A stretch of 64,000 bases of DNA from an uncultured Ilumatobacter sp. (GCA_937919625.1 CALFRK010000045.1:1-64000), one strand, 5' to 3'; counted from the first letter of the stretch, positions 7,783 to 18,382 are shown. Notes: generated from the sequence alone by a model not told the origin. Numbers and translations are program-made.

Positions 7783-9212
7783 TGAACGTGAACGATGCGC
7801 AAGACGTCGGCGGCAGTCGAAGCCGACCTGGTTGGCGAGCCGGCAAGCACGACGACCGTGTCCCCCAAGTCGATCCTGCCCTGGCTGACCGCCATCTCGA
7901 TCGCGAACCAGACCATCTCGTCGGTCGTCGAATAGGTGCCGACCTCGAGCGCCTCGACACCCCAAGTCAGCGAGAGCGCATTGACGGTCTTCGGGTTTGG
8001 GGAAAGCGCGATCAGCTCGGCCAGCGGCCGGAATCGAGCCATCGCCTTGGCAGTGCGGCCGCTGCTGGTGCAGCACAGAATCGCGCGGGCGTCGGTGTCG
8101 TCGGCCGCCTGAGAGGCGGCGTGGGTCAGAGCGGCGGTGATCCGGTCACTCATCGAATCCCAGCGTTCGCGCTGGACCCGGCCTAGGCGGGCCGCCCATT
8201 GGCGGTAATGCGCTTCACGCTCGGCACGCTCGGCGATTACGGCCATCGTGGCCACCGTGAGTGCCGGATTGTGACCGATCGCCGTTTCGCCGGACAGCAT
8301 CAGCGCATCGGTTCCGTCGAAGATTGCGTTGGCGACGTCTGTGACCTCGGCTCGCGTCGGCGACGGGGCGGTCACCATCGATTCGAGCATCTGCGTGGCG
8401 GTAATCACCGGTATCCCGTACTCGACACATTGCCGGATAATCGACTTTTGTAGGTGTGGAACGTCCTCAAGCGGGCAATCGATGCCAAGGTCGCTGCGGG
8501 CGACCATGATCGCGTCACTGACTTCAAGGATCTCAGTGAGGTTGACCAGCGCCGAACTCGTCTCGATCTTCGACACCAGCTCGGCACGCTCGCCGACCAC
8601 CTGGCGCACCTGGGCTACGTCGCCCGCTTCGCGAACGAACGACACTGCCACGAACTCGACGCCGGCGGCGGCCATCGTCTCGGCGAGTACCAGATCTTCC
8701 GCGGTCGGAGTGGTGAGGCGCAGCCGCTCGGACGACAGGTGTACCCCGGGACTCCCCTGCGTACGACCGCCTGTCTCGATCACGGCGAGAACCGCTTCGC
8801 CGTCGTTCGACGTGACCCGCATGCTGATCGCGCCATCGCCCAGAATCACACGATCGCCGACCGCCAGGTCGGCGATCAGCGTCTCGTAGTCGACCCATAT
8901 CGTGCCCGCATTGCTGAATCCGTCACCGGACCTCAAGTGCACGAATGCTCCTGGCGACAATGTCACACCACCCGCCGGAAAGTGGCCAGCCCTGATCTTC
9001 GGGCCGGGCAGATCGGCCAGCACCGCCACGTGGCGACCCAGCTTGGCGGCGACCGAACGAACACGCGCGAGGCGATCGAGATGACCCTCGACCGAGCCGT
9101 GACTGAGGTTAAGACGGACGACATCGACCCCCGCCGCGATTAAGCGTTCGAGCGACTCGAGCTCGTCGCTGGCAGGTCCGATTGTGGCCACGATCTTCGT
9201 CCGTCTCGTCAT
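7779..9212 (-). CDS. pyk: Pyruvate kinase
   Basis: 477 residues, the usual family length. It converts phosphoenolpyruvate and ADP to pyruvate and ATP. Motifs are TKIVATIGPAS at the N-terminus, RLNLSHGS, the B domain after LPGPKIRAG, VSKIETSSA with the catalytic Lys and metal-binding Glu, and the TQMLESM and SGETAIG signatures. The normally invariant ARGDLGVE reads ARSDLGID here: the metal-binding Asp is kept but the Gly is replaced by Ser and the Glu by Asp. Upstream GAGGAT could serve as a ribosome site. Confidence 0.95.
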   Translation of the reverse strand: MTRRTKIVATIGPASDELESLERLIAAGVDVVRLNLSHGSVEGHLDRLARVRSVAAKLGRHVAVLADLPGPKIRAGHFPAGGVTLSPGAFVHLRSGDGFSNAGTIWVDYETLIADLAVGDRVILGDGAISMRVTSNDGEAVLAVIETGGRTQGSPGVHLSSERLRLTTPTAEDLVLAETMAAAGVEFVAVSFVREAGDVAQVRQVVGERAELVSKIETSSALVNLTEILEVSDAIMVARSDLGIDCPLEDVPHLQKSIIRQCVEYGIPVITATQMLESMVTAPSPTRAEVTDVANAIFDGTDALMLSGETAIGHNPALTVATMAVIAERAEREAHYRQWAARLGRVQRERWDSMSDRITAALTHAASQAADDTDARAILCCTSSGRTAKAMARFRPLAELIALSPNPKTVNALSLTWGVEALEVGTYSTTDEMVWFAIEMAVSQGRIDLGDTVVVLAGSPTRSASTAADVLRIVHVQ

Positions 9213-9233
9213 TCGTGCATATCCTCGTCACTC

Positions 9234-9371
9234 GTGAAGCGAATTCAACCTGTCTACACCAGCCCACTGCAGCGTGCCCGCCAAACGGCTGCGCCGCTGG
9301 GTCGGCGACTCGGGCTCGATCCCGTGGTCTGGCTTGCTGATCGGCCTGTTTCAGAAGGGCTGACGCCGTGA
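9234..9371 (+). pseudogene. Histidine phosphatase (phosphoglycerate mutase-like) remnant
   Basis: A 45-codon frame opening at GTG 9234. VYTSPLQRARQTAAPLGRRL is the classic core segment of histidine phosphatases, but the N-terminal RHG catalytic motif is missing. The frame upstream, back to a stop at 9141, does not contain it, and the C-terminal half of the domain is absent too. The stop overlaps the start of apeB as GTGA. It is either a decayed gene or a short peptide kept for translational coupling. It is unrelated in position to the intact phosphatase at 17698. Confidence 0.5.
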
Positions 9372-10618
9372 CCGAATCGATCGACGACCTGCGTAAGTTC
9401 CTCGACGAGTCGCCGTCACCATTCCACGCCGCCCGCACGGCCGCCGACCGACTGGTGGCAGCCGGATTTGTCGAGGTCGCCGACACCGGCGACTGGTCGG
9501 AACTGCCAGTCGACGGTTACGTCCTGCGCGACGGCGGTCTGATTGCCTGGCGAACACCCGACCGAGTCGAAGCGGATCTGCCGTTCAGGTTGGCAGGGGC
9601 CCACACCGACTCGCCGTGCCTGCGCATCAAGCCGCGCCCCGACGGCAGCTCCGCAGGGTGGAAACAACTCAACGTCGAGGTGTACGGCGGGATCCTCAAC
9701 AACTCGTGGCTCGATCGTGATCTCGGAATCGCCGGGCGGCTCACCATGCTCGACGGCTCACACGTATTGGTCGACGTGGGGCGCCCGATCGCCAGGGTGC
9801 CCCAGCTGGCCGTACACCTCGACCGGGGCGTCAACGACTGTCTCAAGCTCGACCCACAGCAACACCTCCGACCGGTGTGGGGCATCGGTCAGGGTTCGGT
9901 CGGCGAGTTCGCCGACTGGATCGCCGGCGAGGCGGGATGCGACGTTCCGGCGTTCTGGGAGTTGTGCCTGTACGACGTTCAGCCGGCTGCCGTGCTCGCG
10001 GCCGACGCCTCGCTACTGGCGAGCGGGCGGCTCGACAATCTCCTGTCGTGTTGGGCAGCGGTCGATGCCCTGATCGCCTCCCAACCCGTCGATGCCACGG
10101 CGATGATCGTGCTCAATGACCATGAGGAGGTCGGCTCGTCGTCCACCACGGGTGCCGGCGGTCCGTTGCTCGAACGTGTACTCGAACGACATGTACTCGC
10201 CCGCGGTGGTAGCCGCAACGACCTACTTCGATCGTTGGCGACTTCGAGTTGTGTCTCCGCCGACAACGCGCACGCCGTGCATCCCAACTACACCGACCGC
10301 CACGACTCCGAACACCACCCGATCGTGAACGCCGGCCCGGCGATCAAAATCAACAGCAATCAGCGCTATGCCACTTCGTCGGCAACCGCCGCAATGTTCC
10401 GGCGGGCCTGCGAGACCGCTGGCGTTGCGCACCAGGTGTTCGTATCGCGCAACAATATGCCGTGCGGCTCGACGATCGGCCCGATCACCGCCACGCGTCT
10501 CGGCATCGACACCGTCGACGTCGGAGTTCCCCAACTCTCGATGCACTCCGCCAGAGAACTGTGCGGCACTGCCGACCCGCCCGCTCTCGCAGCAGCCCTG
10601 CGCGCTACCTTCGCGTGA
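9368..10618 (+). CDS. apeB: M18 family aminopeptidase
   Basis: 416 residues. The M18 pattern is clear: PSPFHAARTAADRL at the N-terminus, AGAHTDSPCLRIKP with a zinc-ligand His, QLNVEVYGGILNNSWLDRDL, NDHEEVGSSSTTGAGGP with catalytic and zinc-binding acids, and AHAVHPNYTDRHD. The family removes acidic or neutral N-terminal residues from peptides in the cytoplasm as a large oligomer. GTG 9368 overlaps the remnant ORF stop. It is convergent with an acyltransferase gene through a palindrome that contains both stop codons. Confidence 0.93.
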   Translation: MTESIDDLRKFLDESPSPFHAARTAADRLVAAGFVEVADTGDWSELPVDGYVLRDGGLIAWRTPDRVEADLPFRLAGAHTDSPCLRIKPRPDGSSAGWKQLNVEVYGGILNNSWLDRDLGIAGRLTMLDGSHVLVDVGRPIARVPQLAVHLDRGVNDCLKLDPQQHLRPVWGIGQGSVGEFADWIAGEAGCDVPAFWELCLYDVQPAAVLAADASLLASGRLDNLLSCWAAVDALIASQPVDATAMIVLNDHEEVGSSSTTGAGGPLLERVLERHVLARGGSRNDLLRSLATSSCVSADNAHAVHPNYTDRHDSEHHPIVNAGPAIKINSNQRYATSSATAAMFRRACETAGVAHQVFVSRNNMPCGSTIGPITATRLGIDTVDVGVPQLSMHSARELCGTADPPALAAALRATFA

Positions 10619-10633
10619 CCACGAACGTGGTCA
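10616..10633. terminator. Palindrome spanning both stop codons, likely bidirectional terminator
   Basis: TGACCACG at 10616-10623 and CGTGGTCA at 10626-10633 are exact reverse complements. The first three bases are the stop of apeB and the last three the stop of the acyltransferase gene on the other strand. A 7-bp stem with a GAAC loop is possible. There is no U-run. Confidence 0.45.
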
Positions 10634-11322
10634 GTCGAGCGGATAGTCCCATGGGACACGCTCCATCGCCTTGTCGAACAGGCGCTGCAACTCGGCATGC
10701 AACTGGGCTGAGTGATCTTTGTAGACCGTGCGCGGGAGGCGGCCACCCTCAGGCGCAACCGGTGCAGGGATTGCAGGACCGATCTCGATGTGCACCTTGC
10801 GCGGATAGATGAACCTGGCCTTCTTGGGCATCACCCGCTCCGAGCCGCCGATCCCAACCGGCACGATCGGCACACCGGCCTTGATAGCGATATAGACAGC
10901 GCCGTCGAACAGCGGCTGCACGAGCGGCCCTTGCTTACGTTCCCCCTCGGGGAACAGCACCAGCGGGTCACCACCCTCGAGCACCTGGATCGCCCGCCGC
11001 AACGCCTCCCGGTCAGCCGTGCCGCGGGTCACCGGAAAGGAACCCAGCGCCGATAGCACCCATCCGAACTGGCGGTTCTTCCACATCGTGTCCTTGCCCA
11101 TGAAACGCATCCGCTTGCTGCGCACACAACCGGCAAACGGTGTGTCTAGATACGACCGGTGAACTGGGGCGAGCACGAACGCTCCGTGCTGTGGCAAATG
11201 TTCGCGGCCGTTGATTGTCAGACGCGTGTAGATCCGCACCACCGGGATCAGCAACGACCAGCAGAACCGGTAGAAAACGCGACTCACCAGACCGTTGCCG
11301 GCCAAGAACGTGTCAGGCTTGC

Positions 11323-11326
<4 letters not shown>
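10631..11326 (-). CDS. 1-acyl-glycerol-3-phosphate acyltransferase-type (PlsC family)
   Basis: 231 residues. The acyltransferase motifs appear in order: APVHRSYLDT (HX4D, catalytic His), GSFPVTRGTADREAL, LFPEGERKQG (acyl acceptor binding) and VPIVPVGIGG. It probably acylates lysophosphatidic acid or a related lysophospholipid at the membrane. The ATG at 11326 overlaps the cmk stop as ATGA, and cmk follows guaB1, so it is the last gene of a three-gene operon. Confidence 0.9.
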
Positions 11327-13448
<2,122 letters not shown>

Positions 13449-13467
13449 ACGGCTGTCCGCACCCGCG

Positions 13468-13473
13468 TACGAT
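13468..13473 (+). promoter_or_regulatory. Putative -10 element, leaderless start of gene at 13480
   Basis: TACGAT followed by 6 bases and GTG 13480. No ribosome site lies between them. Confidence 0.5.
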
Positions 13474-13479
13474 GCTGAC

Positions 13480-14196
13480 GTGACCTCAGATCCGCCAGCC
13501 ACCGATCCCGTTCCCGTCATGCTGGTTCACGGGTGGGGCGGCTCATTCACGACCACCTGGGAACGTTCGGGTTTCACGGCACTGCTCGCCGATGTCGACC
13601 GTGAGGTGATCGGTGTCGATCTGCTCGGCCACGGAACGGCACCCAAGCCACACGAACCAGCGGCCTACGCCGATCTGACCGAACGAGTCTTTTCGGCGAT
13701 GCCGGACCAACCGATCGACGCCGTCGGCTTCTCGCTGGGCGCGCTGACCCTGTTGCGGGCCGCAATCGATCAGCCACACAGATTCCGGCGACTGGTATTG
13801 GCGGGTATCGGACAGAATGTGTTCACCCCCGATGATGACGCGACAAGACGAATCATCGAAGCGATCGAGAGCGGCGGCAGCGCCGCCGATCTCGACAATC
13901 CCTCCCGCCTGTTCGCCCAGTACGCGCACCAGACCGGCAACGATCCGATTGCCCTGGCTGCGATCATGAAGCGCGCTCCGAGTGCCGCAATCACCGACGA
14001 GCAGTTTGCGCGGGTCACATGCCCGGTGCTGGTCGCCGTAGGTGATCGCGACTTCGTACTCCCCGCCGATCGTTTGATCGAGGTGCTCCCCGACGCACGA
14101 CTGGTCACGCTGCGGCGTACAGACCACTTCGCCACCCCAGAGTCGTTCGACTTCATCGACGCCACGCTCGAGTTCCTCGATGTCTTCATTGGCTGA
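13480..14196 (+). CDS. Alpha/beta hydrolase
   Basis: 238 residues. PVMLVHGWGGSFTTTW holds the oxyanion loop, VGFSLGALTLL the nucleophile Ser, VAVGDRDFVLP the acid region and TDHFATPE the catalytic His. The substrate is unknown. The GTG start follows TACGAT by 6 bases. The 3' end overlaps tsaC by 17 bases, so the two are co-transcribed. There is no obvious functional link between a hydrolase and tRNA modification beyond co-expression. Confidence 0.87.
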   Translation: MTSDPPATDPVPVMLVHGWGGSFTTTWERSGFTALLADVDREVIGVDLLGHGTAPKPHEPAAYADLTERVFSAMPDQPIDAVGFSLGALTLLRAAIDQPHRFRRLVLAGIGQNVFTPDDDATRRIIEAIESGGSAADLDNPSRLFAQYAHQTGNDPIALAAIMKRAPSAAITDEQFARVTCPVLVAVGDRDFVLPADRLIEVLPDARLVTLRRTDHFATPESFDFIDATLEFLDVFIG

Positions 14197-15124
14197 CAAA
14201 CTGATCTCGACCAATATCGAATTGGCGCTCGAACGACTTCGCCGCGGCGGACTGGTGGCGATCCCGACCGAAACGGTGTACGGGCTGGCTGCCGACGCCG
14301 AGCAATCCGAGGCCGTGGCTCGCGTCTACACCGCCAAGGGTCGACCGACCGACCACCCATTGATCGTGCATCTCGCCGACTTCGAGGGGGCCGCTGGATG
14401 GGTCGCCGAAGTGCCCGAACACGCCACCCGACTGGCGCAAGCGTGCTGGCCGGGGCCGCTGACAATGCTGTTGCGGCGCGGCCCTCGAGTTTCGAACGCC
14501 GTAACCGGTGGGCGCGACACCGTCGGGCTGCGAGTGCCCAGCCACCCGCTGACTCACGCTCTGCTGGCCGCCCACGGCGGCGGACTGGCAGCGCCGTCGG
14601 CGAACCGGTACGGGAGGGTCAGCCCGACCACCGCCCAGCACGTGCTCGACGATCTGGCCGCTCACCTAGATCCAGAGCGTGACCTGATTCTCGATGGCGG
14701 CCCGTGTCAGATCGGTGTCGAAAGCACGATCGTCGATCTCACGGTCGATCCTCCTCAAATCTTGCGGGCCGGAGCGATCTCGATCGATGACGTCGAACGC
14801 CTGCTGGACGGTTTCGTCGCGGGGGCGTCGGGCCCGAGCCGAGCGGCTGGCATGCTGGCATCCCATTACGCCCCCGAATGTCAGGTCGTACTCGCCGAAA
14901 ACGAAATCGAGGCCGAAGCCGTCGCTGCCATCCGCCGATCGGGTGGTCAACGGGTCGGCGTACTCGACCGCACCGACGACCTTGTCGTGGCGGCCCAGCT
15001 GCTGTACTCAGACCTTCGAGCCGCCGACCAGGGCAAGTTGGACGCCCTCGTCGTGGTGCTGCCGGCGGCCGACGGAATCGGGCATGCCCTGAGAGACCGC
15101 CTCGCCAAGGCGGCGGTTCGCTAG
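14180..15124 (+). CDS. tsaC: L-threonylcarbamoyladenylate synthase (Sua5/YrdC)
   Basis: 314 residues: an N-terminal YrdC domain (about 1-200) plus a C-terminal Sua5 domain (SHYAPECQVV onward). Motifs are IPTETVYGLAADA, KGRPTDHPLIVH, LTMLLRRGP, LAAPSANRYGRVSPT and VESTIVDLT. It makes threonylcarbamoyl-AMP from Thr, bicarbonate and ATP, the first step of the t6A37 modification of ANN-decoding tRNAs. The long two-domain form corresponds to Sua5. The start is inside the hydrolase gene. The stop region is shared with a small ORF on the other strand. Confidence 0.95.
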   Translation: MSSLADKLISTNIELALERLRRGGLVAIPTETVYGLAADAEQSEAVARVYTAKGRPTDHPLIVHLADFEGAAGWVAEVPEHATRLAQACWPGPLTMLLRRGPRVSNAVTGGRDTVGLRVPSHPLTHALLAAHGGGLAAPSANRYGRVSPTTAQHVLDDLAAHLDPERDLILDGGPCQIGVESTIVDLTVDPPQILRAGAISIDDVERLLDGFVAGASGPSRAAGMLASHYAPECQVVLAENEIEAEAVAAIRRSGGQRVGVLDRTDDLVVAAQLLYSDLRAADQGKLDALVVVLPAADGIGHALRDRLAKAAVR

Positions 15125-15219
15125 GCGGCTTCGTTGCGGACATACGCGGTCTGGTTGAGCCGGTCGATCCACAGGTCGCGCAGATCACCGAACTTGGCCT
15201 GCAACGGTCGACGAAACAT
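15121..15219 (-). CDS. Putative 32-residue protein overlapping ctaA 3' end
   Basis: An ATG at 15219 preceded 6 bases upstream by a full GGAGG Shine-Dalgarno opens a 32-codon frame that overlaps the last 35 bases of ctaA in another frame and ends at 15121. The peptide is basic then mixed (FGDLRDLWIDRLNQTAYVRN) with no membrane segment. The strong ribosome site is the only support. It may be a real small protein co-transcribed with ctaA, or chance. The function is unknown. Confidence 0.35.
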   Translation of the reverse strand: MFRRPLQAKFGDLRDLWIDRLNQTAYVRNEAA

Positions 15220-16099
15220 CCGGATCCTCCGATCCCGTCGTGTTGAGCACGAGCTGGGTGCTGACCACCATCACCATGGTCGCGCCGGCGACATGGATCC
15301 CGACCAACAACTCGGGCACATCGTTGAAGTACTGGATGTAGCCGATACCGGCTTGAAGCACGCCGACGAAGATCCACGTCGATAACACATTGGTAAGCGC
15401 CGTGCGGTCGTTGGCGTACTTGCGGATCCGCCAGGCGATCAGGATCGCGATCGCGATCGCCGTCAGCACGGATACGGCGTGCACACGGGCGACATCCGAA
15501 ATTGCCAAGTCGAGCCGCTTGGCCTGCTCGTCGCCAGCGTGTGGCCCGGCACCCGTGACCAACGTGCCGGTGAACACGGCGACCCAGGTCAATCCGAACA
15601 ACAGCAACGTCATGCGCTGCGTCGGCTCGGTGACGACCCGTTCGCGTTCAACACCGTCGGGCTCGGCCGAGCGTCGTACCAGCACCGTTGCCGTCACGAT
15701 CAAAAACATCGAGAGCAAAAGGTGCATCTGCACGGCGATCGGGTGCAGATCGACCAGCACAGAGATGCCGCCAAGAACGGCATTGGCGAGTACGCCGCCG
15801 ACCAACAGCATCGACAGCCGCACGAGGTCGCGGCGGCGGTCGCCGACACGCACCAATGAACCCAACACTGCAGCGATCACCACGACGCCGACAACACCGG
15901 TGAACAAACGATTCAGCTGTTCGATGGCAGCATGCTTCGACGACACGTCGACGAACCGTTGATTCGAACAGTTCGGCCAGTCGTCACACCCGAGGCCACT
16001 GTTCGTCAGGCGCACGGCTGCGCCCGTCACAATGATCACTGCAAGCGCGAGCAATGCCCCGACAGCGACGTGACGGTAACGAGCAGGAGAGAGCCGCAT
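15185..16099 (-). CDS. ctaA: Heme A synthase (COX15/CtaA family)
   Basis: 304 residues with eight hydrophobic segments. It oxidises heme O to heme A for cytochrome aa3 oxidase in the membrane. Landmarks are VTGAAVRLTNSGLGCDDWP after helix 1 (the conserved cysteine loop), SSKHAAIEQLNRLFTG, LHPIAVQMHLLLSM, ARVHAVSVLTA and LVGIHVAGATM with the remaining heme-liganding histidines. The usual His in the first helical motif (IExxHR) is Asn here. ATG 16099 follows TAGCCT by 8 bases. A perfect 33-bp palindrome covers the region upstream of that hexamer. Confidence 0.92.
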   Translation of the reverse strand: MRLSPARYRHVAVGALLALAVIIVTGAAVRLTNSGLGCDDWPNCSNQRFVDVSSKHAAIEQLNRLFTGVVGVVVIAAVLGSLVRVGDRRRDLVRLSMLLVGGVLANAVLGGISVLVDLHPIAVQMHLLLSMFLIVTATVLVRRSAEPDGVERERVVTEPTQRMTLLLFGLTWVAVFTGTLVTGAGPHAGDEQAKRLDLAISDVARVHAVSVLTAIAIAILIAWRIRKYANDRTALTNVLSTWIFVGVLQAGIGYIQYFNDVPELLVGIHVAGATMVMVVSTQLVLNTTGSEDPDVSSTVAGQVR

Positions 16100-16107
16100 A
16101 CGCCCCC

Positions 16108-16113
16108 AGGCTA
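16108..16113 (-). promoter_or_regulatory. Putative -10 element of ctaA
   Basis: TAGCCT on the minus strand, 8 bases before ATG 16099. The 16116-16148 palindrome begins three bases upstream and would cover the spacer and -35 region. Confidence 0.5.
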
Positions 16114-16115
16114 AG

Positions 16116-16148
16116 AGTTGGGAGTTGTGCCTGGCACAACTCCCAACT
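16116..16148. repeat. Perfect 33-bp palindrome (16-bp arms, 1-base centre)
   Basis: Left arm AGTTGGGAGTTGTGCC (16116-16131), centre T (16132), and an exactly complementary right arm (16133-16148). It lies between the aldehyde dehydrogenase 3' end (16203) and the ctaA -10 hexamer. Candidate roles are an operator on the ctaA promoter, a terminator for the dehydrogenase transcript, or a dispersed REP-like palindrome with a GTGCCTGGCAC core. There is no T-run on either side. Confidence 0.85.
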
Positions 16149-16202
16149 ATGCGGAATCCAAAGCAGCGCAGCGACCTATCCGCTGTGTTTCCAGAGACAT
16201 CG

Positions 16203-17651
16203 TCAGGAGAGATTGATATAGATCTGCTTCGACTCGAGATAAGTGTCGAGCGCATACGGGCCGAGCTCGCGACCGATGCCGCTCTGCTTGTACCCACCCC
16301 ACATCGATTCTGTTGGCGCCGGCTGGCTGTCGTTGATCCACACCACACCAGCACGGACCGCTTTGGCGGTACGCAACGCAAGCCCGATGTCACGAGTCCA
16401 GATCGCCGCCGCCAGCCCGTATTCGGTGTCGTTCGCGAGGCGTACCACCTCGTCGACGTCGCTGAACGGAATCACCGCAGCAACCGGGCCGAAGATTTCC
16501 TCGCGTGCGAGACGAATATCGTTGGTCGCCTCGAAGATCGCAGGCGGCACAAAATAGCCGTTCGCCAGCGCCGGGTCGTTCGGGCGCTGGCCGCTGAAGA
16601 CCAGGTTGGCACCCTCTCCGGGCCCGGCGTCGATATAGGCCTGCACTCGGTCGCGCTGAGCGGCTGACACCAGCGGCCCCATCGTGGTCTCGGGATCGAG
16701 CCCCGAGCCGAGCTTCATACCTGCTGCAAAGTCGGTCATGCCCTGCAATACGTCGTCGTATACCGACCGGTGTACTAACACCCGGCTGCCAGCCGAACAC
16801 ACCTCGCCTTGATTGCCGAATACCCCCAGCGCCGAACCCACGACCGCCCGTTCGATATCCGCGTCGCCGAAGATGATGTTGGGGCTTTTTCCGCCGAGCT
16901 CGAGTGTGACGCGCTTAAGCTGGTCGGCACAGGTGCGCTGGATCATCATGCCGATTGCCCTCGACCCCGTGAATGAGATCTTGTCGACACCAGGGTGGGT
17001 CAGCAGCGGGGCGCCGGCCTCGACTCCGAATCCGGTGACCACGTTGAACACACCTGCCGGTAACCCGGCTTGCTCGGCGATTGCCGCCATCCGCAACGCC
17101 GTCAGAGGGGTCTGCTCAGCCGGCTTGAGCACCACTGTGCAGCCTGCTGCGAGGGCCGGCGCTACCTTCTGAGCCGCCATCAACATCGGATAGTTCCATG
17201 GCACGATCAGCCCACAAACACCGACCGGTTCTTTGACGACCAGGCTCATCGCGTCCGGCCCGACGGGCGGAATATCACCGGTAATCTTGGTCGCCCACCC
17301 TCCGTAGTACTCGAACATGAACGCAACCTCATCGATATCGGCCAGCGCATCACCAATCGGCTTGCCGCAGTCGCGCACCTCGAGCTCGGCGAGCGACTGG
17401 CGCTGCTCGGCAACCAATTGCGCGATCCGGAACAGGATCCGGGCACGTTCACGTTCTGCTACAGCGCTCCCCCAGGTTCCGCCGTCGAAAGCCCGGCGAG
17501 CTGCCGCTACAGCGAGGTCGACATCGAGCGACGCGCCGCGGGGCACGGTTGCCAGTGCACCTCCCGTCGCCGGATCAATGGAGTCGAATGTGTCGCCGGA
17601 GCGGGCGTCGACCCATGCCCCGCCGATGTACATCTTCAAGTTTTCAGCCAT
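16203..17651 (-). CDS. NAD(P)-dependent aldehyde dehydrogenase (betaine-aldehyde type)
   Basis: 482 residues, a complete ALDH fold. Motifs are MYIGGAWVDARSGDTF at the N-terminus, IVPWNYPMLMAAQKVAPALA, KPAEQTPLTAL, the catalytic Glu in LELGGKSPNI, the catalytic Cys in NQGEVCSAGSR, and EEIFGPVAAV. It oxidises an aldehyde to its acid; the sequence type resembles betaine-aldehyde or aminobutyraldehyde dehydrogenases, but the substrate is not certain. ATG 17651 is chosen: TATCTT ends 8 bases upstream. It is a single gene, followed by the 33-bp palindrome. Confidence 0.9.
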   Translation of the reverse strand: MAENLKMYIGGAWVDARSGDTFDSIDPATGGALATVPRGASLDVDLAVAAARRAFDGGTWGSAVAERERARILFRIAQLVAEQRQSLAELEVRDCGKPIGDALADIDEVAFMFEYYGGWATKITGDIPPVGPDAMSLVVKEPVGVCGLIVPWNYPMLMAAQKVAPALAAGCTVVLKPAEQTPLTALRMAAIAEQAGLPAGVFNVVTGFGVEAGAPLLTHPGVDKISFTGSRAIGMMIQRTCADQLKRVTLELGGKSPNIIFGDADIERAVVGSALGVFGNQGEVCSAGSRVLVHRSVYDDVLQGMTDFAAGMKLGSGLDPETTMGPLVSAAQRDRVQAYIDAGPGEGANLVFSGQRPNDPALANGYFVPPAIFEATNDIRLAREEIFGPVAAVIPFSDVDEVVRLANDTEYGLAAAIWTRDIGLALRTAKAVRAGVVWINDSQPAPTESMWGGYKQSGIGRELGPYALDTYLESKQIYINLS

Positions 17652-17659
17652 CGCCGATG

Positions 17660-17665
17660 AAGATA
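17660..17665 (-). promoter_or_regulatory. Putative -10 element of aldehyde dehydrogenase gene
   Basis: TATCTT on the minus strand, 8 bases before ATG 17651. Confidence 0.45.
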
Positions 17666-17697
17666 GCCGCAAGTCGGCCGACCGCACAGACCGACGG

Positions 17698-18375
17698 TCA
17701 GCGCGTGCGCTGATCGGACCTCAGGTGTTCGAGATTCGACAGTGACGTCAGACTGAACGTGAAGCCGCCATGCACCGGAATCGCCTCCAACCGGCTGACG
17801 GAGGTGTGTCCCAGAACAAAACGATCCCATTCCCAGGGTGTTGGTGGCAAACCGAGCATATGGGCGATCGTGACGGAGTTCGTACCGGCGTGGGCGACCA
17901 ACGCGATTCGGCGTTCCGGCTCCGCGATTGACCACATCGGGAGCTCATGGTCGACGCGTTCGACCCCACGCTCAGACAGAAACTGCGAGGCACCCTCGTG
18001 GATACGGTTTGTGAAATCACGGATCGATTCGCCACCGTCGAGACCATGCCATCGCTCGTCGACGGGCCGCTCGCGGATTTCGCGATACGCCTGTTCTGCC
18101 CTCTCGGCCGAAGAACCATGCCAGCCCGGATCGCGAATCTCCTCCAACCACGGGTCGATCTGCTCGTGCCGATCGGTCGCCGCGTACAGCGGGGCAGCCG
18201 TCTGTCTGGCACGTTCGAGGGGCGACACGAGGATCTCGTCGAACGCCTCGGTCGCCATCCTGCCTGCCATCGCCTCGGCCTGCGCGTGTCCGAGCCGGGT
18301 GAGCGGTGGATTGACGACGCTGAGCCCTTCGCGAATCCATTCTGGTTGGCCATGACGAATCAACACGATCTCCAC
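17698..18375 (-). CDS. Histidine phosphatase family protein
   Basis: 225 residues. VLIRHGQPEWIREG contains the catalytic RHG near residue 8. FDEILVSPLERARQTAAPL is the second conserved segment, and LVAHAGTNSVTIAHMLG has the C-terminal catalytic His. It is a broad-specificity phosphatase or phosphoglycerate mutase-like enzyme; the substrate is unknown. GTG 18375 is preferred over upstream frames because TACCGT ends 7 bases before it and overlaps the divergent promoter of the gene at 18401. Confidence 0.9.
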   Translation of the reverse strand: MEIVLIRHGQPEWIREGLSVVNPPLTRLGHAQAEAMAGRMATEAFDEILVSPLERARQTAAPLYAATDRHEQIDPWLEEIRDPGWHGSSAERAEQAYREIRERPVDERWHGLDGGESIRDFTNRIHEGASQFLSERGVERVDHELPMWSIAEPERRIALVAHAGTNSVTIAHMLGLPPTPWEWDRFVLGHTSVSRLEAIPVHGGFTFSLTSLSNLEHLRSDQRTR

Positions 18376-18382
18376 CCAGGCG

